Under the pieces are notes generated by a model. The model was not told where the DNA came from. It ran no database searches and was given only the letters and a program-made list of their open reading frames with translations. From assembly GCA_934394665.1 (NCBI GenBank), contig CAKRRS010000013.1, forward strand, positions 1-49,246: a stretch of 49,246 nucleotides of DNA, read 5' to 3'. Source of the DNA: an uncultured Acetatifactor sp. (GTDB lineage: Bacteria > Bacillota > Clostridia > Lachnospirales > Lachnospiraceae). Shown one piece after another: positions 42,596 to 49,246 of this stretch (positions are counted from its first letter, which is position 1; the number at the start of each line of letters is the position of its first letter). The translations under genes and the position numbers were made by a program.

Positions 42596-43719
42596 AGAAG
42601 AAAATTTTAATATTTCACAATACAATAGCCCCTTACAGAATAAAATTTTTTAATCAGCTTTCTGAAAAATTTGATGCTAAAATATGCTTGTATTATGAAA
42701 ATTTGAAGGACCAAAAATTTAATTATGACGATATTAGACGGCAATTTGATTTTTACCCTGATTATTTAGATGGCCATATTAAAGTGTTAAGTCGGGAAAT
42801 TTATACAGGGCATGTAAAGAGAATAAAAAAATATAGACCAGATATAGTAATGGTTCCAGAATATGGTGAGGCGTTATGGTGTGCTGTTTTATTAAAAATA
42901 ATAATGGGATACCAATATAAAATAGTGACAATATGTGATGATAGTCTGGATTATGCAGTGAACTGCAAAGGAATGAGGAAAAAATCACGCCAGATGGCAG
43001 TTAAATTTCTGGATGGAATAATATTGTGCAATGATGAAGCTAAACAGTGGTATGATCAGCACTATGATGTAAATACTTTTACATTTCCGATAATTCAGGA
43101 TGAGTGTGATTATCGATTTAATATAGATAATATAATAACAAATGCAGAAAAAATTAGAATAGAATATAATCTTACGGGTAAAAGAGCATTTTTGTATGTG
43201 GGAAGGATAGCACCAGAAAAAAATCTCGAATACCTTGTGGCTTCATTTATTGAGTATCATAAAAAGTACCCGGAAAATATGTTGCTAATAGTAGGAGGAG
43301 CAATAGAATCATGTAGACAATATTTAGACGAAATTCAGAATATTATACACAGTAATCATGCGGCAGATTATATTAAATGTGTGGGGCGTAAAGAAGGAGA
43401 CGAATTAAAGAGCTGGTACGCAGTAGGGCAAATCTTTGTATTGCCGAGCAAGTCAGAACCATTTGGAACAGTCGTTAATGAAGCGTTAATTATGGGCGAA
43501 TATGTTATGGTCTCTAAGCATGCGGGGTCTTGTTGTCTGGTTGATAAGGAAAATGGAGAAATTATTGATATAGATTGCAAGAATATAGATTTTACTAAAG
43601 TATCGGAAGAAGTACCTGTGTTAGGAGAGAGAATACAGAAAAGAGATAGTAAGATGAAACTCCATTTTGATGAGAGAATGGAGGAATGTGTTAAGTGGAT
43701 TGAATGGCTTGACAAATAG
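42592..43719 (+). CDS. GT4 glycosyltransferase
   Basis: 375 residues, GT-B fold. It opens ILIFHNTIAPYRIKFFNQLS, like the enzyme at 30625-31779, and has FLYVGRIAPEKNLEYLV, LLIVGGAIESCRQYLDEI and LPSKSEPFGTVVNEALIMG with the E-x7-E-type nucleotide-sugar motif. The 4-nt overlap at its start couples it to the polymerase-like gene. It lies directly before the GT11 and GT6 genes and so probably builds the acceptor backbone they decorate (inference). Confidence 0.89.
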   Translation: MKKKILIFHNTIAPYRIKFFNQLSEKFDAKICLYYENLKDQKFNYDDIRRQFDFYPDYLDGHIKVLSREIYTGHVKRIKKYRPDIVMVPEYGEALWCAVLLKIIMGYQYKIVTICDDSLDYAVNCKGMRKKSRQMAVKFLDGIILCNDEAKQWYDQHYDVNTFTFPIIQDECDYRFNIDNIITNAEKIRIEYNLTGKRAFLYVGRIAPEKNLEYLVASFIEYHKKYPENMLLIVGGAIESCRQYLDEIQNIIHSNHAADYIKCVGRKEGDELKSWYAVGQIFVLPSKSEPFGTVVNEALIMGEYVMVSKHAGSCCLVDKENGEIIDIDCKNIDFTKVSEEVPVLGERIQKRDSKMKLHFDERMEECVKWIEWLDK

Positions 43720-43736
43720 TCGAGGAGATGAATGCT

Positions 43737-44594
43737 ATGTTAATAATGTATTTTAATGATGGCTTGGGAAACCAAATGTTTCAGTTTGCTTTGTACGAGA
43801 AATTGAAACATTTGGGAAAAGATGTGGTTGTATATGACAATGATTTAAGAAAGAAAAGCGCATTGCATAATGGCCTGGAACTGGAAAGGGTTTTCGGACT
43901 CAAGTATGATAGAATTGAATATGATGATTTTAAAAAATATGATACAACCAATTTTGTAAATCACGTTGTACGAAAACTGTTATGGGAAAAAAAATATATT
44001 ATTTATGAGGAAAAACAGCTTTCGTATGATAATACCATATATGGATTGGATAATTGCTGTCTAAAAGGATATTGGCAGAGCGAAAAGTATTTTGAGGATA
44101 TAAAAGAAATAATAAAGACAGACTATACGTTTCCAGAGTTTACAGATCAGAAAAATATGGAACTGGCTCAAAGAATATCAACGACACAATCGGTTGCTGT
44201 TCATGTGAGGAGAGGAGACTATATTAGTAAGCAATATTACAATTCCTTTGGAGTAGTTTGCTCCGAGCAGTATTATGTCAATGCTTTACGTTTGCTTCAC
44301 AACCAAATTGGCGAATTTGAACTGTATGTATTTAGCAATGATATAGAGTGGTGCAAAGAGTTATTTAAAAATGAAAAAGCAACCTATGTCACAGGAAATA
44401 CAGGCAAAAACAGTTATCGTGATATGCAGCTTATGGCATTATGCAAACATCAAATTATAGCAAATAGCAGCTTTAGCTGGTGGGCGGCATGGCTTAATAA
44501 TAATCAGGATAAAATTATCGTAAGTCCTAAAACATGGATAAATGGACAAAATGTAAAGGATATATGGTGCAAAGAATGGATAAGAATAGATTAA
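43737..44594 (+). CDS. Alpha-1,2-fucosyltransferase family protein (GT11)
   Basis: 285 residues, usual GT11 length. Motif I is HVRRGDY (156-162), the GDP-fucose site; the start has FNDGLGNQMFQFALYEKL, the G-x-GNQ-F-QYA signature, and the end has IANSSFSWWAAWLN, as in FUT1/FUT2 and bacterial WbsJ/FutC relatives. GT11 enzymes transfer fucose from GDP-fucose to the 2-OH of a terminal galactose, making H-antigen-like ends. The ATG at 43737 is preferred (GAGGAG 8 nt upstream) over the one at 43728; both are in frame. GDP-fucose synthesis genes are not in the window. The next gene is a GT6 and overlaps by 19 nt. Confidence 0.93.
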   Translation: MLIMYFNDGLGNQMFQFALYEKLKHLGKDVVVYDNDLRKKSALHNGLELERVFGLKYDRIEYDDFKKYDTTNFVNHVVRKLLWEKKYIIYEEKQLSYDNTIYGLDNCCLKGYWQSEKYFEDIKEIIKTDYTFPEFTDQKNMELAQRISTTQSVAVHVRRGDYISKQYYNSFGVVCSEQYYVNALRLLHNQIGEFELYVFSNDIEWCKELFKNEKATYVTGNTGKNSYRDMQLMALCKHQIIANSSFSWWAAWLNNNQDKIIVSPKTWINGQNVKDIWCKEWIRID

Positions 44595-45364
44595 ATATAG
44601 CAATATTATATATTGCATTAGGAAAATATAGTGTATTATGGAAAGAGTTTTACGAGAGTTGTGAAAAATTTTTTTTGTTAGATGAAAATAAGCATTATTA
44701 TATATGGACGGACGATGAATCAATAAAATCATCAGAAAAAATTACGGTTATAAAACAACAGGATATGGGATGGCCGAAAAATACGTTGATGAGATTTTAT
44801 ATGTTCAATCAGAAAAAAGAGGAACTAGAAAAATATAATTATATATTTTTCTTTAATGCAAATCTGAAATTCCTTAAAGAAGTAGGGAACGATTTATTAC
44901 CCCAAAATGAACAGCTTTTGGTAACGTTACATCCAACTTACTATAAGGAAGAAAACCCTGATAAATATCCATACTACAGAAATCCGTCTTCAACGGCATA
45001 TATTCCCTATGGCAAAGGGCAATATTATGTTCAAGGAGCTTTGTTTGGCGGAAAAGGACAAGCTTTCTTAGAAATGACACAGTTATTGGAAAAAGCAACA
45101 CAGATAGACTTGGATAATGATATCATTGCAGATGTTCATGATGAGTCGCAGTTGAATAAATATATTGTGGATAGAAATGATTTAAAAGTGGTCGGACCTG
45201 AGTATATTTATCCGGAAGGGTATGACTTGGACATTGAACCGATAATATTAAGCAGGGACAAAAGCAAATATTTTGATGTTGAAACATTAAAGTATGGTAA
45301 ATCAAAAAAAGTGAAACACATCATTAAAAAAATAATACATATTTTTAAAAATAGGGAGAATTGA
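44576..45364 (+). CDS. GT6-family glycosyltransferase (ABO / alpha-1,3-Gal(NAc)T-like)
   Basis: 262 residues, the size of bacterial GT6 enzymes. It opens LNIAILYIALGKYSVLWKEF, has DMGWPKNTLMRFYMF (60s-70s), the sugar-nucleotide region YIFFFNANLKF with N94-A-N96 in place of the DxD metal motif, as in metal-independent bacterial GT6, LHPTYY, YYVQGALFGGK and HDESQLNKY (188-196), all counterparts of mammalian ABO transferase segments. The family adds GalNAc or Gal in alpha-1,3 linkage to a galactose, often fucosylated. ATG at 44576 fits family N-termini; the in-frame ATG at 44534 is less likely. It overlaps the GT11 gene by 19 nt, so the two are made together. Confidence 0.9.
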   Translation: MDKNRLNIAILYIALGKYSVLWKEFYESCEKFFLLDENKHYYIWTDDESIKSSEKITVIKQQDMGWPKNTLMRFYMFNQKKEELEKYNYIFFFNANLKFLKEVGNDLLPQNEQLLVTLHPTYYKEENPDKYPYYRNPSSTAYIPYGKGQYYVQGALFGGKGQAFLEMTQLLEKATQIDLDNDIIADVHDESQLNKYIVDRNDLKVVGPEYIYPEGYDLDIEPIILSRDKSKYFDVETLKYGKSKKVKHIIKKIIHIFKNREN

Positions 45365-46303
45365 ATGAAAAAGATTACTATAGTTACAGCCTATTTCGAC
45401 TGTAAAAGAGGGTACAGAGCAGAACAAAAGAGAACGGATAATGAATATATAGAATACTTTAAATTTTGGGCTCGTATGAAGAATGAAATGGTTATATATA
45501 CGGAGAAAAGATTTGAAGAAGCTATATGTAACGTTAGGAAAGCTTATGGGCTTGAGGATAAAACGCGAGTTATCATAATAGATAATATATACAAAATAGA
45601 AGAAGGCCTTTATGCTCAGATGAAGCAGGTGGAGGCTAATTCGAAATTTGTACAGTGGAGATACAGAAATAATGATATTTCAAATGAAGCAGACTATGAT
45701 TATATCATGCTGATGAAGTACTGGTGTATGGCTGACGCTGTAAAGTACTGTGAGAATGAGACAACGATTGCATGGATTGATTTCGGGTGGAATCATGGCG
45801 GACAAAAATTTGTAAGTTCAGAGGAGTTTAGTTACGAATGGAACTATGATTTTTCTGATAAAATACAATTATATTCGCTTACTGACCCCAAGAGTGATAC
45901 AGGAATAATTAGATTACAACAAATGACAGACAGCATTATGGGGGCAAATATAATATGTCCTGATAAAATGTGCGCTAGGTTATATGCGCATGTGTTGGAA
46001 GCAATGGAATCTTTGTTATCATTGGACTGCTATGATGACGATCAAATGCTATTACGCATGGCATATAAAAGGCATACAGAGGATTTTGAGGTAAATATAT
46101 CCGATTGGTTTTTGCCCTTAAAAGAATATGGAGGAGCACATTTAACGGTGAGAGTAGAGGAATCTAAGGAAACGGTTCCCATTTTGAAAAGAGTACGAAA
46201 TAAACTATATAAAATAATGCATGGCAAGAGCCAGGCGGATAGGGAATTTGAGGAAAGGTTATTAGGTGTATATGAAGCAGAGAACCGTAGTGGAAGAATC
46301 TAA
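45365..46303 (+). CDS. HtrL/YibB (WlaTC-type) putative glycosyltransferase
   Basis: 312 residues, soluble. The opening ITIVTAYFDCKRGYR, then EYFKFWARMKNEMVIYTE, VQWRYRNNDISNEADYDYIMLMKYWCMADAV and WIDFGWNHGG match the HtrL/YibB family (PF09612 as remembered), which includes the Campylobacter WlaTC-type proteins in lipooligosaccharide loci. The WIDFG segment may replace a DxD motif. A C-terminal basic helix follows (KRVRNKLYKIMHGKSQ). It begins 0 nt after the GT6 stop. Reaction unproven. Confidence 0.75.
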   Translation: MKKITIVTAYFDCKRGYRAEQKRTDNEYIEYFKFWARMKNEMVIYTEKRFEEAICNVRKAYGLEDKTRVIIIDNIYKIEEGLYAQMKQVEANSKFVQWRYRNNDISNEADYDYIMLMKYWCMADAVKYCENETTIAWIDFGWNHGGQKFVSSEEFSYEWNYDFSDKIQLYSLTDPKSDTGIIRLQQMTDSIMGANIICPDKMCARLYAHVLEAMESLLSLDCYDDDQMLLRMAYKRHTEDFEVNISDWFLPLKEYGGAHLTVRVEESKETVPILKRVRNKLYKIMHGKSQADREFEERLLGVYEAENRSGRI

Positions 46304-47297
46304 AATTAATAAGGTATATAAAAAAAACAGTATTGATATTGTAATAACACCGCATGCAGAATTTACAGGCTGTATGGCAGCTATGGTTCAGTCTATAGTT
46401 GATAACTCTAACGATGAATATAATTATGATATTGTTGTATTACATAAGGAAATTGATATAGAAGATATAGAATGCATAAAAAATATCCCTCAGCGGAAAG
46501 AGAATATAACAATAAGATTCTATGATGTTTCAACTATCATAGCAACAATCAAATTTTTCAAAACGGAAAATACGTATGCCACTACATATTTTCGCATTTT
46601 AATACCATATATAATGAATGAATATGAGCGTGTTTTATATATTGACGCAGATACAATTGTAGAAAGTGATTTGGTAGAATTATATCAACAAAATATTGAA
46701 GAATATTGCCTGGCAGCGGTGGCTGATTATGGCGGAAATTATCATTGCCTCGAAAAAGACAGTGAATTATTAAAATATAGAAAAAAAATATTAAATATGA
46801 AAGATCCTATGAAATATTTTAATGCGGGTATTTTATTGATGAATACACAAAATATTCGTACGAACTATGGAATGGAAGAACTTTTGTGCGCAGAAAATAA
46901 AGGTAAATTCAAACAAAAAGATCAGGATTTGCTGAATTATTTTTTCGCAGAGAAGACATTGTTTTTAGATTATAAATATAATATGCTGGTTACAATTAAT
47001 TTTGAAAAGAACCAGTATTTTAATCAGGAAGAAAAAGAAAGAATAAGAAAAGCTTTTGAAAATCCTTATATTATTCATTATGTGGGAAGATATAAGCCGT
47101 GGATATACAGATCAGTTCCTTATAGTGATGAATTCTGGAAATATGCAGAAAAAACACCCTTGATACAGAGAATCGAATCAGAGATGGGATACGATTTGGC
47201 GTATGAAAATTTACGGAAACAAATTCGACGAAATAAGGTGGGCATTAAACAGGTATTAAAACTTGTTGCTGAAAGTATAAAGGTGAAATTTAAATGA
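46272..47297 (+). CDS. GT8 glycosyltransferase
   Basis: 341 residues. GT8 GT-A layout: SIDIVITPHAEFTGCMAAMV at the start, TYFRILIPYIMNEYERVLYIDADTI with the metal-binding D-A-D, KYFNAGILLMNTQNI, KQKDQDLLNYFF and IIHYVGRYKPW, the last being the H-x-x-G-x-x-K-P-W motif of the family. These retaining enzymes use UDP-glucose, UDP-galactose or similar. The ATG at 46272 is preferred over GTG at 46266; either overlaps the preceding gene by about 32 nt. Its stop overlaps the pyruvyl transferase start by 4 nt. Confidence 0.91.
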   Translation: MKQRTVVEESKINKVYKKNSIDIVITPHAEFTGCMAAMVQSIVDNSNDEYNYDIVVLHKEIDIEDIECIKNIPQRKENITIRFYDVSTIIATIKFFKTENTYATTYFRILIPYIMNEYERVLYIDADTIVESDLVELYQQNIEEYCLAAVADYGGNYHCLEKDSELLKYRKKILNMKDPMKYFNAGILLMNTQNIRTNYGMEELLCAENKGKFKQKDQDLLNYFFAEKTLFLDYKYNMLVTINFEKNQYFNQEEKERIRKAFENPYIIHYVGRYKPWIYRSVPYSDEFWKYAEKTPLIQRIESEMGYDLAYENLRKQIRRNKVGIKQVLKLVAESIKVKFK

Positions 47298-48589
47298 AAA
47301 AGATATTGTTATTTACTGACCTAAATAAACTGGACCGCAGAGTGTTGGAACCATGTAATTATGAAACGCTCTGGAATGATTACTGTCAACAACAGGGAGG
47401 AAATACCGGAAACAAATTGTTTACATTAGCAGTAGAGAAGCTGCTATTAAGAGATGATGTGACATATCAGCACTATGACAGGACTATGACAAAAGATTAT
47501 ATTAATCATAATTTTGATATTGTCTTAATACCTATGGCCAATATATTGAATCCGCATCCTACAGTTAAGAGGGAAATGGAAGAATTGGCGCAGTTCTTTA
47601 ATGATATTAAAGTCAGAACCTATATAATAGGAATCGGTGCACAGGCTGCAACATATGATGATTTCGATAAATTGTGTAAAGAAATACGCGAGCCGGCCAC
47701 TCGATTTTTAAGTGCGATATACAATACGGGGGGAGAATGTGCTTTAAGGGGAGAATTTACGAATGAAGTATTTAAAGCTTTAGGATTTAATTCGGCAGTC
47801 GTAACAGGATGCCCATCTATATACCAGTTGGGACGGAATATTGAAATTAAAAAGAAGAAAATCAGAGAGAAAGAGTTTAAAGCCTCGTTAAATGGTGATG
47901 TATTATATTTACAAGAAGCCAATATCCTGAGGTATTTGAGAGCACAAAATGTGTTTTTTGTTGACCAGAATGAATTCATAGATATATTATATGATCCTAA
48001 GTATAATTTTACTATAGAACAGGTTATTAAAAAATATACTTTTGATGCGCTAAAAGCACTAACAGAAAAAAGAGTAAAATTATATTACGATATTCCAACA
48101 TGGATCAAGTTCTTTAAACAACAGGATATTGATTTTTCGTTTGGAAGCAGAATACATGGTAATATAATTGCATTATTGAGTGGTACTCCGGCTATGGTTT
48201 TTTGTAGAGATACAAGGACAAGAGAAATGGCAGAATTTTTTAAGATTCCGCATGTGGAAAAAGTAGACAAGCATACATCCTTATATGATTTATTTTGCCA
48301 GGCAGATTACGAGGAGTTTAATAGTAATTTTTCGACACACTATGATGCATATGAGAGATTTTACGTAGATAATGATATATTACCATCAATCGGTGAAGGC
48401 ATAGATAATTATAATAAATGGTACAATAATGTAAAATATGAAATGTTTGAAAGTGGTGCATTAGAAGACAATACTAAGAAAATTCAAGAAATTGTGTATA
48501 AGCATGCTATGGCTAGTCGATTGATAGATTCCAAGTATTATTATGGCAGGAAAGCAAAAAGGTTAATAAAAGATGGTAATTCAAGATAA
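47294..48589 (+). CDS. Polysaccharide pyruvyl transferase family protein
   Basis: 431 residues. The family pattern (PF04230) appears as NTGNKLFTLAVEKLLL near the start (the G-N-x-G-D/N region), VVTGCPSIYQLG in the middle, and FSFGSRIHGNIIALLSGTPAMVF, the conserved S-R-x-H-x-x-x segment with the catalytic His. Members move a pyruvyl group from phosphoenolpyruvate to a sugar hydroxyl to give a ketal with a negative charge on the glycan; some relatives are simply capsule-locus proteins of unknown reaction. It is coupled to GT8 genes on both sides (4-nt and 17-nt overlaps). Confidence 0.87.
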   Translation: MKKILLFTDLNKLDRRVLEPCNYETLWNDYCQQQGGNTGNKLFTLAVEKLLLRDDVTYQHYDRTMTKDYINHNFDIVLIPMANILNPHPTVKREMEELAQFFNDIKVRTYIIGIGAQAATYDDFDKLCKEIREPATRFLSAIYNTGGECALRGEFTNEVFKALGFNSAVVTGCPSIYQLGRNIEIKKKKIREKEFKASLNGDVLYLQEANILRYLRAQNVFFVDQNEFIDILYDPKYNFTIEQVIKKYTFDALKALTEKRVKLYYDIPTWIKFFKQQDIDFSFGSRIHGNIIALLSGTPAMVFCRDTRTREMAEFFKIPHVEKVDKHTSLYDLFCQADYEEFNSNFSTHYDAYERFYVDNDILPSIGEGIDNYNKWYNNVKYEMFESGALEDNTKKIQEIVYKHAMASRLIDSKYYYGRKAKRLIKDGNSR

Positions 48590-49246
48590 TAAGCATATAA
48601 ATATCGCCTTCGCTATAAACGAGGGATATATTCCTTATTTGGCAACAACAATAACATCAATTATTGAAAACAAAGAATCAAAAGAAACAATTCATGTATA
48701 TGTACTATTTACGGATATTAAGAAAGAATCCAGGGAGAATATCAAAAAAAAATTCTCTGAATATATGGATTTAATTATTGATTTTGTTGATGTCAATCAT
48801 ATGATTAGTGAAGTGGATTTTTTTGTTGCCGGATCAAAAGGGGAAGCGTATATTTCAAAGGAAACTTATTACAGACTGTTAATACCCTATTTGCTTCCAG
48901 AATTAAGCCAAATTATATATTTGGACGCAGATGTTTACGTCAATTGTGATCTTGGAGAACTGGCGCGCAAAGAATTGAATAATGTATATTTGGCAGCGGT
49001 TCCTGATATTGCGGACAATTGGAAATACATTGAGGATGGTAAAGAGAAGAAATACCGGGAAAGTGAATTGGGAATAAGCAACCAACTGGACTATTTCAAT
49101 GCTGGAGTAGAAGTAATGAATCTTCAGATGTTTAGAATGGAATATTCATTGAAAGACCTATTGGAGATGGCAGCGTCCCAAGAGTGGCATAAGCACGACC
49201 AGGATGTATTGAACAAGATTGCACATAATAAGTATTTAAAGCTGGA
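48573..49246 (+). CDS. GT8 glycosyltransferase, cut by the right edge
   Basis: Partial, 224 codons present, open to the last base. It begins MVIQDNKHINIAFAINEGYI and has TYYRLLIPYLLPELSQIIYL followed by DADVYVN with the metal-binding D-A-D, LDYFNAGVEVMNLQMF and HKHDQDVLN. The C-terminal H-x-x-G-x-x-K-P-W motif lies beyond the window. It starts 17 nt inside the pyruvyl transferase gene. It is related to the GT8 at 46272-47297 but not a tandem copy at DNA level. Confidence 0.9.
   Translation, partial: MVIQDNKHINIAFAINEGYIPYLATTITSIIENKESKETIHVYVLFTDIKKESRENIKKKFSEYMDLIIDFVDVNHMISEVDFFVAGSKGEAYISKETYYRLLIPYLLPELSQIIYLDADVYVNCDLGELARKELNNVYLAAVPDIADNWKYIEDGKEKKYRESELGISNQLDYFNAGVEVMNLQMFRMEYSLKDLLEMAASQEWHKHDQDVLNKIAHNKYLKL

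Noticed and set aside
43737..45364. Specific claim of A rather than B type antigen
   Set aside because: Donor choice depends on a few residues that I cannot place without an alignment.

Overview
The window looks like chromosomal DNA of an anaerobic Firmicute, most likely a gut Lachnospiraceae-type clostridium. This is inferred from strong AGGAGG ribosome sites, TTG and GTG starts, a stand-alone Spo0A C-terminal-domain protein, and the mix of HlyIII/TrhA, DUF3048 (YerB), divergent PAP2 and RelA/SpoT small-synthetase genes. No species can be named from sequence alone. I saw no rRNA, tRNA, transposase or CRISPR array.

Region 1 (1-9.5 kb) is household and envelope genes in both orientations: trhA, a 12-or-so-TM GT-C-like membrane protein with a small partner ORF, a small alarmone synthetase, a MATE exporter, a tandem hairpin array (5508-5694), a YerB-like lipoprotein coupled to a divergent PAP2 protein, a GtrB/CsbB-type GT2, and a Spo0A-C-domain protein flanked by a long inverted repeat.

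Region 2 (about 9.55-36.9 kb, moderate GC) is a long + strand exopolysaccharide/capsule locus. It holds two coupled unknown membrane proteins, a large phosphoglycosyl transferase (PGT), a Wzz-like co-polymerase fused to what looks like a catalytically dead BY-kinase domain, GT2 and GT4 enzymes, an EpsG-type polymerase, a DUF6056-type membrane protein, an O-antigen-ligase-like protein, a CapD/PglF-type dehydratase, a small PGT, an SDR-GT2 fusion, two more GT4 enzymes and a Wzx flippase. At its end sits a 1140-residue SIR2-STAND protein with its own promoter, which resembles antiphage defence proteins and not sugar enzymes.

Region 3 (about 37.29 kb to the right edge) is strikingly AT-rich (hand-counted lines of 22-32% G+C against 47-57% just upstream). 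The change falls inside a wzy-like gene, so the locus appears mosaic. It holds a third PGT (itself mosaic), a TagA/WecG-type GT26, GT4 enzymes, a second polymerase-like protein, a GT11 alpha-1,2-fucosyltransferase, a GT6 (ABO/alpha-1,3-Gal(NAc)T family) enzyme with the bacterial NxN motif, an HtrL/YibB-type enzyme, two GT8 enzymes (the last cut by the window edge) and a polysaccharide pyruvyl transferase.

Together regions 2 and 3 would make nucleotide sugars, load the first sugar on undecaprenyl phosphate, extend, flip and polymerise one or more surface glycans. The adjacent GT11 and GT6 genes suggest a human blood-group A/B-like terminal structure on one of them. Three PGTs and several polymerase candidates but only one flippase suggest either two overlapping pathways or one locus rebuilt by recombination.
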